From Fusobacteriaceae bacterium (GTDB lineage: Bacteria > Fusobacteriota > Fusobacteriia > Fusobacteriales > Fusobacteriaceae), in NCBI GenBank assembly GCA_900764925.1, contig CAAFPW010000012.1, forward strand, positions 1-11,448: DNA of 11,448 nucleotides, in the 5' to 3' direction. The translations under genes were made by a program, and so were the position numbers. This document shows positions 1-6,383 of the stretch, piece by piece. The notes under the pieces are model-generated. The model was not told where the DNA came from. It did not search any database and was given only the letters and a program-made list of their open reading frames with translations. Position 1 is the first letter of the stretch. Every line of letters starts with the position of its first letter.

Positions 1-918
1 ATTTCAGCAGGAACAAAAAATGGTAACAATGATGCTATGTGTAAAGAAGCTCTTATGGAAGCTCAAAAATTAGGAGCAGAAGTAGAATTTATAAGACTTT
101 TAGATTTAGATATAAAACATTGTACTGGATGTATTGCTTGTGTAAAAGCACTTATGGGAGGTAAAGGGAATATCTGCTCTTTAAAAGATGACTTTGAATG
201 GCTAAAAGGAAAGATGTTAGATGCAGATGGAATTATCTTCTCTGTACCTATATTTGAAAAGGGAGCAGCTGGAATATTTAGAACAGTTGTAGATCGTTTT
301 GGGCCTAGAATGGATAGAGGAAATAATATAGTTGCTAAGAAGATAGCTGAGGAGAATGGTGGAGTTGCTCCTGATGAGAGAAACTTTAAAAATAAGGTTA
401 TCTCTTATATAGGAATTGGTGGTTCTGATTGGACAACTAGAATTCAATGTGACTTTGAGATGTTGTCTTTAACTCCTATGTGGACTACAATTGATAATGA
501 GGTTTTTCCTTGGTCTAAAGGTATTATAATGGAAGATGAAAAGATAAAAAGAGTTCAAGAGATTGGAAGAAATCTAACTTTAGCTGCTAGAGATATTGAA
601 AATGCTACTTTTAAAGGGGATGCAGGAATATGTCCACATTGTCATAGCAGAAACTTCTATGTACAAAATGATGGAAGTGCTATCTGTTGCCTTTGTGGAA
701 TTGTAGGTAAATTTGAATTAGGGGAAAATGGAATTAAGTTTGTATTTCCAGAGGAACAATTAGAACATGCACACAATACACTTTCTGGAAAATTTATTCA
801 TATGAATGATATAAAAACAAATGAGGGAAAACTTATGGAAACTAAGAAAACTCCAGAATATAAAGAGCGTCTTCAAAGATATAAAGACTTTATAACTCCA
901 TCTACTCCTGAAAAATAA
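1..918 (+). CDS. Flavodoxin-fold NAD(P)H/FMN oxidoreductase-like protein with C-terminal zinc-ribbon-like segment (5'-truncated by window)
   Basis: The reading frame is open from base 1, and the first visible residues (ISAGTKNGNN) resemble the FMN-phosphate loop near the N-terminus of NADPH-dependent FMN reductases. The true start is therefore outside the window; the ATG at 37 is internal. Visible residues 72-82 (MLDADGIIFSV) followed by PIFEKGAAGIF match the 'aDgIIfgsPvy' strand-loop of the flavodoxin-like fold. Cysteines near residues 41-47 (CTGCIAC) are common in this family (iron-sulfur flavoprotein-like relatives). Residues 211-232 hold CPHC and CCLC about 15 residues apart, a likely zinc ribbon. 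The tail is charged and ends in a normal TAA. By family knowledge it should be a cytoplasmic flavin-dependent oxidoreductase; substrate and partners cannot be read from sequence. A hairpin terminator follows directly. Fold-family confidence is good, specific function low. Confidence 0.8.
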   Translation: MSAGTKNGNNDAMCKEALMEAQKLGAEVEFIRLLDLDIKHCTGCIACVKALMGGKGNICSLKDDFEWLKGKMLDADGIIFSVPIFEKGAAGIFRTVVDRFGPRMDRGNNIVAKKIAEENGGVAPDERNFKNKVISYIGIGGSDWTTRIQCDFEMLSLTPMWTTIDNEVFPWSKGIIMEDEKIKRVQEIGRNLTLAARDIENATFKGDAGICPHCHSRNFYVQNDGSAICCLCGIVGKFELGENGIKFVFPEEQLEHAHNTLSGKFIHMNDIKTNEGKLMETKKTPEYKERLQRYKDFITPSTPEK

Positions 919-928
919 AAAAAATTAA

Positions 929-995
929 AATCACTCTTAAATTATTAGTTAATTATATTGAATAATTATGATAGAATTAAGAGTGATTATTTTTT
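929..995 (+). terminator. Long-loop hairpin terminator between oxidoreductase and AEC transporter genes
   Basis: AATCACTCTTAA (929-940) is perfectly complementary to TTAAGAGTGATT (977-988), a 12-bp stem enclosing a 36-nt AT-rich loop. The loop itself could pair ATTATT (941-946) with AATAAT (961-966). A T-run follows at 990-995, and an A-rich run precedes the stem, so it could work on both strands. The loop is longer than in a classical intrinsic terminator, so efficiency is uncertain. Confidence 0.6.
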
Positions 996-1001
996 ATTCT
1001 T

Positions 1002-1008
1002 AGGGGGA
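1002..1008 (+). promoter_or_regulatory. Ribosome binding site that sets the AEC transporter start
   Basis: AGGGGGA lies six bases before ATG 1015. The alternative in-frame TTG at 958 has no SD-like sequence and lies inside the loop of the 929-988 hairpin, so this site argues for the shorter protein. Confidence 0.7.
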
Positions 1009-1014
1009 AGTTCT

Positions 1015-1926
1015 ATGTATGATATTTTACTTAAATCTAGTGCATTTATATTTGTAATCTTTTTAGGATATTTTCTGAAGAAGAGAGGATTTTACTCTCC
1101 AAATGATTCAAAATTTGTAAGTAAGACAGTTATAAACTTAATATTGCCATCAGCAATTATAAGTAGTTTTGGAAGATTTCAAAAGGATAACTCTCTTTTC
1201 ATATTGATATTTTTAGGATTGTTTTGTAATGCACTTCTTGTTTTTTTAGGATATGCCTTTTCAAAGGGAAAAGGAAATAAGATAAGAGCATTGTATATGC
1301 TAAATTTTTCAGGGTATAATATTGGAAATTTTACTCTTCCATTTGTACAAAACTTTTTGGATCCCTTTGCAGTAATTGCAATATGTATGTTTGATATAGG
1401 GAACTCCATAAGTTGTACTGGGGGTTCTTATGCTGTAACTACTATGGTTACTAGTAGTACCCATGAGAAAAAATCTTTTAAATTTCTATTTGAAAGACTT
1501 TTTAAATCAGTTCCTTTTATGACTTATATGTTGATGTTATTACTAGCTATATTGAATATACAGATTCCTCGTCCAATAGTATCTATAACTTCACTTATAG
1601 GAACAGCCAATGGATTTATGGCTATGTTGATGATTGGACTTATGTTTGAGATCGAGTTTAAATGGAGTTATATCTCTCAAGCTTTCTTTATTTTAGGGAT
1701 AAGATATAGTGTTGCTCTACTATTAGCAGTAGTATTTTATAATTTTTTACCTTTCCCTCAAATAATACGTCAAGTTTTGGCCATAGCTATATTTGCTCCA
1801 ATCTCATCTCTTTCACCTTATTTTACTGAAAAGTGTGAGGGTGATTATGGATTAGCTAGTTTTGTATCATCTCTTTCTATTATGATAAGTATTGTCATAA
1901 TGACATTTTTAGTTATCTCTATATAA
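1015..1926 (+). CDS. AEC-family transporter (auxin efflux carrier/malate permease type)
   Basis: A 303-residue hydrophobic protein with about ten predicted membrane segments, the normal size for the AEC (auxin efflux carrier) family. The N-terminus (MYDILLKSSAFIFVIFLGYF) enters a helix at once, followed by KKRGFYSP and the family-like NLILPSAIISSF segment. Near residue 100 is NFSGYNIGNFTLPFVQNF, matching the conserved 'N.GnfGlP' region that breaks a helix in bile-acid/auxin-carrier-like folds. The second half repeats the helix pattern. Members move organic anions or other small molecules across the inner membrane; the substrate here cannot be inferred. ATG 1015 is chosen because it has a good SD at six bases; the longer frame from TTG 958 would add 19 polar residues inside a terminator hairpin. 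No terminator is obvious before the downstream riboswitch promoter. Confidence 0.85.
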   Translation: MYDILLKSSAFIFVIFLGYFLKKRGFYSPNDSKFVSKTVINLILPSAIISSFGRFQKDNSLFILIFLGLFCNALLVFLGYAFSKGKGNKIRALYMLNFSGYNIGNFTLPFVQNFLDPFAVIAICMFDIGNSISCTGGSYAVTTMVTSSTHEKKSFKFLFERLFKSVPFMTYMLMLLLAILNIQIPRPIVSITSLIGTANGFMAMLMIGLMFEIEFKWSYISQAFFILGIRYSVALLLAVVFYNFLPFPQIIRQVLAIAIFAPISSLSPYFTEKCEGDYGLASFVSSLSIMISIVIMTFLVISI

Positions 1927-1950
1927 TTGAACAAAAATATATAAAATTTA

Positions 1951-1979
1951 TAGACAAAATTAATTATAAGTGGTATATT
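1951..1979 (+). promoter_or_regulatory. Sigma-70-type promoter of the TPP riboswitch operon
   Basis: The -35 TAGACA (1951-1956, five of six matches to consensus) is followed after exactly 17 bases by -10 TATATT (1974-1979). TG at 1971-1972 gives an extended -10. Transcription should start near 1986-1988, just before the riboswitch aptamer. Confidence 0.7.
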
Positions 1980-1993
1980 ATATTTTGTGAATA

Positions 1994-2080
1994 AATACTG
2001 GGGAGCCTTTTGGCTGAGAATGAGTATCACTCTAAACCCATTGAACTTGATTTGGTTAATACCAACGAAAGGAGTAAATA
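1994..2080 (+). ncRNA. TPP riboswitch (THI-box) aptamer
   Basis: Hallmarks of the thiamine pyrophosphate aptamer appear in order. P1 is TACT (1996-1999) with AGTA (2073-2076). P2 is AGCC (2004-2007) with GGCT (2012-2015). The invariant CTGAGA is at 2014-2019. A variable P3 is GAGT (2022-2025) with ACTC (2029-2032), followed by ACCC. Then TTGAACTTGAT (2041-2051) leads into P5, TTGGT/ACCAA around TAAT (2052-2065), and the closing CGAAAGGA (2066-2073). It senses TPP and lies directly upstream of the ykoFEDC genes, as expected for thiamine-precursor uptake. It should switch the operon off when TPP is plentiful. Confidence 0.95.
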
Positions 2081-2112
2081 AGCTAAAATATTGATTACTA
2101 TTTCCTCCTTTT
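2067..2112 (+). promoter_or_regulatory. Predicted antiterminator pairing of the TPP riboswitch
   Basis: GAAAGGAG plus the following TAAATA (2067-2080) can pair with TATTTCCTCCTTTT (2099-2112) with one T-C mismatch in 14 positions and one G-U pair, leaving an 18-nt loop. The left arm is the conserved 3' side of the aptamer including the P1 strand. TPP-bound P1 would therefore block this pairing and free the right arm for the terminator. Inferred from base complementarity only. Confidence 0.65.
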
Positions 2113-2136
2113 GTAATTTAAAGGAGGATTTTTTTT
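2103..2136 (+). terminator. Riboswitch-controlled terminator that also sequesters the ykoF ribosome binding site
   Basis: TCCTCCTTT (2103-2111) pairs perfectly with AAAGGAGGA (2120-2128), a 9-bp stem with an 8-nt loop, followed by eight T (2129-2136). The 3' arm AAAGGAGGA is the only SD sequence for ykoF, whose ATG begins at the very next base after the T-run (2137). One hairpin can thus end transcription and, in any read-through RNA, hide the SD. Confidence 0.85.
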
Positions 2137-2745
2137 ATGGGATTAAAAGATTGCTTATGGTGTATTGGAGGAGCGAGCAAAGGAGTATCAGGAGCTAGAT
2201 TTTCTCTTTATCCAATGAGTGATAATTTTGTGGAAATCATTTTAGGAGGATTAGAAAAGACCGATACAAGTAAAGTTTGGAAACAAACAGATAAATTGAG
2301 TACTTGTGTAAGAGGAAAAAGAGTACATGTATTCGATGTAGTAAAAGCACTTTTTGTAAATGCTTACAGAGAAGATGTACATATGGCTTTAGAAGCTACT
2401 TTTTCAAAGGGATGTCCAGGGGATACTGATGCTGATTCATTTATGGAAGTAGATGATGAAAAAGTAAATGAAAAAAATATTGTAGATAAAAAATTCAATG
2501 TAGTTAGTAAAATCTCTTTCTATCCAATGGGAGAAGAAGACTATATGGAGCATATAGCTAAGGTTGTTATGACAGCAAAGGAGAGAGGAGTTTTTGCTAA
2601 GAGTTCTCACTATGTTTCAATATTAGAGGGAGATGTTCACAATGTTTTTGATACATTGGAGGAGATTTTCAAATATGGAGAGGAGAATTTATCTCACTAT
2701 ATTTTACAAGTAACTATTTCTGTAAATAGTCCAACAAAGGAGTAA
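2137..2745 (+). CDS. ykoF: YkoF-family hydroxymethylpyrimidine/thiamine-binding protein
   Basis: A 202-residue soluble protein matching the YkoF family (about 200 residues in Bacillus subtilis), which binds thiamine or its HMP moiety and supports the ECF transporter encoded with it. It is an internal duplication: residues 21-92 (RFSLYPM onward) and 125-196 (KISFYPM onward) align with the same SxYPM start and an offset near 104 residues, fitting two ferredoxin/ACT-like repeats. There is no signal peptide or membrane segment, so it is cytoplasmic. The start at ATG 2137 is fixed by the strong SD AAAGGAGGA at eight bases. It is the first gene of the TPP-riboswitch operon, and its stop is followed after four bases by ykoE, whose SD overlaps the ykoF stop. 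Binding specificity (thiamine or HMP) is inferred from the family and the riboswitch. Confidence 0.9.
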   Translation: MGLKDCLWCIGGASKGVSGARFSLYPMSDNFVEIILGGLEKTDTSKVWKQTDKLSTCVRGKRVHVFDVVKALFVNAYREDVHMALEATFSKGCPGDTDADSFMEVDDEKVNEKNIVDKKFNVVSKISFYPMGEEDYMEHIAKVVMTAKERGVFAKSSHYVSILEGDVHNVFDTLEEIFKYGEENLSHYILQVTISVNSPTKE

Positions 2746-2749
2746 GATA

Positions 2750-3334
2750 ATGTTTAATTGGAAGTTAAAAGATGTAATAATGGTATGTATATTTTCAGTG
2801 GTATTTTCATTTATCTATCTATGGGCTGTATATTTAGCTAATTTTATGGCTACACTATTAGCTCCATTTGGATTTGCTCCATATGCTTATGAGATAGTTT
2901 TTGGTGTGTGGTTTATGGCTTCTACATTTGTTCCATATATTATTCAAAGAGCTGGAGTAGCTACAATTTCAGAAGTTTTATCTGCAGTTATAGAGGTAAT
3001 TATGGGAAATATGTTTGGACCTATTGTTATTTTATCTGGAATAATTCAAGGAATGGGACCAGAGCTTGTTTTTGCTAGAGGAAAGTACAGAGATTTTTCA
3101 ATGAAAAATATGTGTATAGCAGCTGTATTTGCTTGTATATTTAGTTTTATATGGGGATTTGTAAGAGGTGGATACTCAAAATTTACTCCTATCTATATAT
3201 TAGGAATGTTTGTGGTGAGAGTTATCAGTTCTATATTTTTTGCTGGAATCATATCTAAATTACTTGCTGAAAAATTGGCAAAAACAGGAGCTTTAAGTAG
3301 TTATACTCTAGGTCAAGAAGAGATAGAGGAATAA
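2750..3334 (+). CDS. ykoE: YkoE-type substrate-binding (S) component of a thiamine/HMP ECF transporter
   Basis: A 194-residue integral membrane protein with about five to six hydrophobic segments, the size and shape of YkoE S-components. The N-terminus (MFNWKLKDVIMVCIF) and the QGMGPELVFA stretch (residues 100-109) followed by RGKYRDFS are characteristic of YkoE proteins. Charged ends follow the last helix. It should bind the thiamine precursor (HMP or thiamine) in the inner membrane and associate with YkoC and YkoD for uptake. The SD AAAGGAG overlaps the stop of ykoF, seven bases from ATG, so translation is tightly linked. The next gene starts one base after its stop. Substrate assignment rests on the riboswitch and on known YkoFEDC operons. 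Confidence 0.92.
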   Translation: MFNWKLKDVIMVCIFSVVFSFIYLWAVYLANFMATLLAPFGFAPYAYEIVFGVWFMASTFVPYIIQRAGVATISEVLSAVIEVIMGNMFGPIVILSGIIQGMGPELVFARGKYRDFSMKNMCIAAVFACIFSFIWGFVRGGYSKFTPIYILGMFVVRVISSIFFAGIISKLLAEKLAKTGALSSYTLGQEEIEE

Positions 3335-3335
3335 A

Positions 3336-4751
3336 ATGGAGAAGTTAGTTTGTAAAAATATAACTTTTAAATATTCAGAAAAATCAAAAAGAGAGATAGT
3401 AAAAGATTTCTCTTTTTCTTTTAATTCTGGAGAGATTTATCTGATTACAGGTTTTTCAGGTTGTGGTAAATCAACTCTTTCATATATTTTAGCTGGGCTC
3501 TATCCAGAGAATAAAGGGGTTTTAGTAGAAGGAGAAATCCTTTTAGATGGGAAAAATATAGCTTCCTATTCTTTACAAGAGAGAGCTAAAAAGATAAGTA
3601 TGATGTTTCAAAATACAGATACACAGTTTTGTATGGAGAGTGTGGAAGAGGAGATAATATTTACTTTAGAAAATATAGGTTATTCTGTTGAGTTGATGGA
3701 TAAAAAGGTTGAAGAAGTTTTAAAAAAATGTGGTATTTCACATTTGAAAGATAGGAATTTATCAACTCTTTCAGGAGGAGAGAAACAAAAGGTTGCCTTA
3801 GCTTCTATTTTGGCTTTGGAGTCAGAGATAATTATCTTAGATGAACCATTTGCCAATGTGGATATCTCATCAGCTCAAGAGATAATAGGTATTCTTTTAG
3901 AATTGAATAGAGAGAAGAAAGTTACCCTTATAATTATTGATCATAGATTATCTCTATGGAAGGGGATAAAATACAATCTAGTTACTTTAAATAGAGGTTG
4001 TGAAATCTCTCAAGAAAATCTAAATGAGTATTTAACAGATAGAGAAACTTTTAAAGATAAGAGGTATTTAGATCAGAGTGTTGAGGATATTATCTTAGAT
4101 ATAAGGGGGTTGGAACTCAGTTATGGGAAAAATATATTGGGTGAGAATATAAGTTTTCAAATTCCAAGAGGAAAGATCACTTCAATTATTGGAAAGAGTG
4201 GAAGTGGAAAGAGTAGCTTACTAAGTATACTATCTGGAATAAATAAATATAGAAAAGGAAACTTGCTATTTGATGGAAAAGAGTTTAAAAAAATAAAAGA
4301 GAAAGATATCTTACAAGATATAGGAATAGTGTTTCAAAATCCTCAAAATCAATTTATAACCTATAAGGTAATAGAGGAGTTGCTTTTTACTCTAAATAGG
4401 GTATATAAAAATCAAAATGAGAAAAATCTAGAAAGAGCTGAAAATCTACTTAGAGATTTTAATCTCTATGAGTATAGAAATTTCTCTCCATACTCTCTCA
4501 GTCAAGGACAACAGAGAAAGTTAGCTGTTCTCTCTATGCTCTGTGGTAATCAAAAAATCTTACTTTGTGATGAGCCTACATATGGACAGGACAATAAAAC
4601 GAGTAGAGAGATTATGGAATTTTTAGCCAAAAAATCTAGTGAGGGATTGAGTATAGTCTTAGTTTCTCATGATATAAATTTAGTAGCTGAATACTCTCAA
4701 TGTATATATGAATTTAAGGATAAGGAGATGAGAAGAGTTGAATATTTTTAA
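3336..4751 (+). CDS. ykoD: YkoD-type double ATPase of the ECF transporter
   Basis: A 471-residue fusion of two ABC ATPase domains, as in YkoD, replacing separate EcfA and EcfA' subunits. Domain 1: Walker A GFSGCGKST (39-47), Q-loop Q92 in FQNTDTQF, signature LSGGE (145-149), Walker B IIILDEP (165-171), switch His203. Domain 2: Walker A GKSGSGKSS (286-294), Q-loop Q334 in FQNPQNQF, signature variant LSQGQ (388-392), Walker B ILLCDEP (408-414), switch His445. All catalytic residues appear present in both halves, so both sites should hydrolyse ATP; the second signature lacks the usual second glycine (LSGGQ), a mild deviation. It is cytoplasmic and couples to YkoC. It begins one base after the ykoE stop, with GAGGA about five bases upstream, and overlaps ykoC by 14 bases. 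Confidence 0.93.
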   Translation: MEKLVCKNITFKYSEKSKREIVKDFSFSFNSGEIYLITGFSGCGKSTLSYILAGLYPENKGVLVEGEILLDGKNIASYSLQERAKKISMMFQNTDTQFCMESVEEEIIFTLENIGYSVELMDKKVEEVLKKCGISHLKDRNLSTLSGGEKQKVALASILALESEIIILDEPFANVDISSAQEIIGILLELNREKKVTLIIIDHRLSLWKGIKYNLVTLNRGCEISQENLNEYLTDRETFKDKRYLDQSVEDIILDIRGLELSYGKNILGENISFQIPRGKITSIIGKSGSGKSSLLSILSGINKYRKGNLLFDGKEFKKIKEKDILQDIGIVFQNPQNQFITYKVIEELLFTLNRVYKNQNEKNLERAENLLRDFNLYEYRNFSPYSLSQGQQRKLAVLSMLCGNQKILLCDEPTYGQDNKTSREIMEFLAKKSSEGLSIVLVSHDINLVAEYSQCIYEFKDKEMRRVEYF

Positions 4752-5439
4752 ATTAAATCCTGGATATAAAGGTTTAACAATCTTTCTTGTATCTCTTATT
4801 CTCTCTTTTGAATACAATTACTATATCAATTTTACTATATTTTTAATCTGTATAGTTACAATGCTGCTCTCTAAAGTCAATATCAAAAAATTGATTATCT
4901 CATTTTTACCAGTTATAATTATGGCTTTAGGAGTATTTTTTACTGGGTATTTCTATGGGAATGGAGATACAAGTTCAAATATAAACGATATGACAAAGAT
5001 AGTTGTTACTATGGAAAATAGTGAGAGTGGATTACAACTTGCAGCAAGAATAATGGCTTATGCAGGATTGGGGTTTCTATTTGTCTACACTACAAATCCT
5101 AGACACTTTATATTGAGTCTTATGCAGCAGTTCAAACTTTCAGAGAAATTTGCCTATGGAATAATGGCTGCCTATAATTTTATTCCCATAGTAAAGAATG
5201 AGTATAGAAATATATCTCATGCTTATAGAGCTAGGGGAGTGAAGAGAAATCTTTTTATGCTTCCAATGCTTGTAACAGCTATAAGAGCTTCTGAAAATAT
5301 AGCTATGGCTATGGAATCGAAAGGATTTCAGGTAGGAGGTAAAAGAAGTCAGTATGTAAAATTACAAGTTACTAATATAGATTATCTACTTTTAGTTTTC
5401 TTACCTAGTCTGATTTTATTTTTAGTAATTAAATTTTAA
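4738..5439 (+). CDS. ykoC: YkoC/EcfT-type transmembrane coupling subunit of the ECF transporter
   Basis: A 233-residue EcfT (CbiQ-like) protein: membrane segments at about residues 12-45 and 51-72, a central cytoplasmic coupling region, and a last segment at 216-231. The coupling motif ARG (165-167, in YRARGVKRN) that docks on the ATPase is present. The second EcfT motif region reads MESKGF (192-197), where Lys replaces the common Arg, a conservative change. The start is TTG 4738, inside the end of ykoD; AAGGAG at 4722-4727 lies ten bases upstream and no in-frame ATG offers a better choice. This overlap suggests translational coupling with ykoD. With YkoE and YkoD it should form a dedicated thiamine-precursor importer. 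Confidence 0.9.
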   Translation: MNIFKLNPGYKGLTIFLVSLILSFEYNYYINFTIFLICIVTMLLSKVNIKKLIISFLPVIIMALGVFFTGYFYGNGDTSSNINDMTKIVVTMENSESGLQLAARIMAYAGLGFLFVYTTNPRHFILSLMQQFKLSEKFAYGIMAAYNFIPIVKNEYRNISHAYRARGVKRNLFMLPMLVTAIRASENIAMAMESKGFQVGGKRSQYVKLQVTNIDYLLLVFLPSLILFLVIKF

Positions 5440-5442
5440 GAG

Positions 5443-5464
5443 CTCTCTTAAAAGGAGAGGTTTT
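5443..5464 (+). terminator. Weak hairpin with short T-run between ykoC and the LUD gene (possible attenuator)
   Basis: CTCTCTT (5443-5449) can pair with AGGAGAG (5453-5459) around a three-base loop, with one G-U pair, followed by only four T after one G. The stem includes the AAAGGAG-like stretch near the next gene. It could reduce transcription into the LUD gene but is too weak to call a firm operon end. Confidence 0.3.
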
Positions 5465-5486
5465 GGGATAAAAAGTGGTGGTTAAT

Positions 5487-6095
5487 ATGATTGATTTGGA
5501 GAAAAGTTTAAATAATTTCAGAAAAAATGGTTTCTTAGTTTCGAACTTTCAAACTAAGGAAGAAGCTGTGAACTATTTAATTGAGAATTTAGAAAATTTA
5601 ACAATTGGTTTTGGAGATTCAGAAACATTAAAGGTTATGAACTTATATGAAAGATTGAGCTTAAAAAATCAAGTAATAGATCCTCAAAATTGTAAATCTG
5701 GAGAGGGTTTTTATGAAGTTGCTAATAAAACTTATGGGACAGATATTTTTATAACATCTGTAAATGGAGCAAGTGAAACAGGAGAAATTGTAAATATTGA
5801 TGGAACAGGAAATCGAATAGGATCATCAGTATATGGTCATAAGAAAGTTTACTTTATATTTGGGATAAATAAGATAGAAAAAGATTTGGAAAGAGCTATT
5901 TGGAGAGCAAGAAATATTGCAGCTCCTAAAAATGCCAAAAGATTAGGCTTACATACTCCTTGTGCAATTTTAGGGGATAAATGTTATGACTGTAATAGTA
6001 AGGATAGAATTTGTAATTGTATAAATATCTACTTAAAAAAAATGGATAGTACAATTATGGAGGTTATTATTATAAATGAAGTTTTGGGATTTTGA
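5487..6095 (+). CDS. LUD-domain protein (LutC/YkgG-like, stand-alone lactate-utilization family)
   Basis: About 202 residues of the LUD (DUF162) family. Visible motifs are GFGDSETL (41-48), then TSVNGASETGEIVNIDGTGN (90-109) and GHKKVYFIFGINKI (117-130), matching the family's 'N.it.tG.lvniDgtGNRv' and 'G.NKiv' blocks. A C-terminal cysteine group (C159, C166, C169, C176, C178 in HTPCA..KCYDCNSKDRICNC) and the ending NEVLGF are typical of the short stand-alone Clostridia/Fusobacteria subgroup. LutC is known from L-lactate oxidation with LutA and LutB, but neither is visible here, so a lactate role is not shown. The frame also opens at GTG 5475; ATG 5487 is preferred because family proteins start near MIDLEKSLNNF, but SD support is weak for both. 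It lies 47 bases after ykoC and may be co-transcribed. A strong terminator follows. Confidence 0.85.
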   Translation: MIDLEKSLNNFRKNGFLVSNFQTKEEAVNYLIENLENLTIGFGDSETLKVMNLYERLSLKNQVIDPQNCKSGEGFYEVANKTYGTDIFITSVNGASETGEIVNIDGTGNRIGSSVYGHKKVYFIFGINKIEKDLERAIWRARNIAAPKNAKRLGLHTPCAILGDKCYDCNSKDRICNCINIYLKKMDSTIMEVIIINEVLGF

Positions 6096-6111
6096 TTTTT
6101 TAAGAATTTAA

Positions 6112-6144
6112 AAAAAGGCAACTGAAATCTCAGTGCCTTTTTAT
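6112..6144. terminator. Bidirectional intrinsic terminator between convergent transcripts
   Basis: AAAAAGGCA (6112-6120) pairs with TGCCTTTTT (6134-6142), A6121 is bulged, and CTGA (6122-6125) pairs with TCAG (6130-6133) around a four-base loop. T-rich tails occur on both strands (6138-6142 on +; the complement of the A-run 6111-6116 on -). It should end the thiamine-operon/LUD transcript on + and the autotransporter transcript on -. Confidence 0.88.
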
Positions 6145-6281
6145 AGATAAATATTATGTTAAAATTTATATGTTAAGCCTAGTGTTGTTACTTGTTTATC
6201 TTGATTTTTACCCAGTATATATATTAATAACCCTACTAATTATATATGATTTATTTTATGTCTATCTCTAAATACTTACTT

Positions 6282-6383
6282 TTATTTAAAAATAAAATAC
6301 TCTATAAAGGCAATAGAAATTAATGATAAAAAGATTGATCCTATCGTAAATAAAGTGAGAAGATAACCGGTTTTTCTTTTCAT
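6282..6383 (-). CDS. Predicted 33-residue single-pass membrane peptide coupled to the autotransporter
   Basis: A short frame of 33 codons plus TAA whose ATG (6383-6381) shares its A with the last base of the autotransporter TAA stop (TAATG), the classic coupling arrangement. SD-like GGAG at 6395-6392 lies eight bases upstream, with a second AAGGAG just before it. The product starts MKRKTGYLLT, continues with an uninterrupted hydrophobic stretch (about residues 7-27, including SIFLSLISIAF) and ends EYFIFK. The three early basic residues predict cytoplasmic N-terminus and one inner-membrane helix. There is no lipobox cysteine and no obvious signal-peptidase site. No family is recognised. It could be a real micropeptide linked to autotransporter production, or the relic of a longer gene; the 137 bases from its stop to the terminator hold no further start codon with a frame. 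Confidence 0.55.
   Translation of the reverse strand: MKRKTGYLLTLFTIGSIFLSLISIAFIEYFIFK

Noticed and set aside
217..447. Minus-strand frame of 76 codons inside the oxidoreductase gene
   Set aside because: It is the antisense shadow of a well-supported gene, with no SD and no recognisable motif.
1179..1409. Minus-strand frame of 76 codons inside the AEC gene
   Set aside because: Shadow of the transporter frame, without start signals or family resemblance.
1845..2030. Minus-strand frame of about 61 codons across the AEC gene end and the riboswitch
   Set aside because: It overlaps the real AEC gene, the promoter and the aptamer, has no SD, and its product resembles random AT-rich translation.
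6145..6281. Possible second micropeptide or decayed gene between the 33-codon frame and the terminator
   Set aside because: No ATG on the minus strand in this stretch and only a six-codon frame on the plus strand; best read as a 3' untranslated region.
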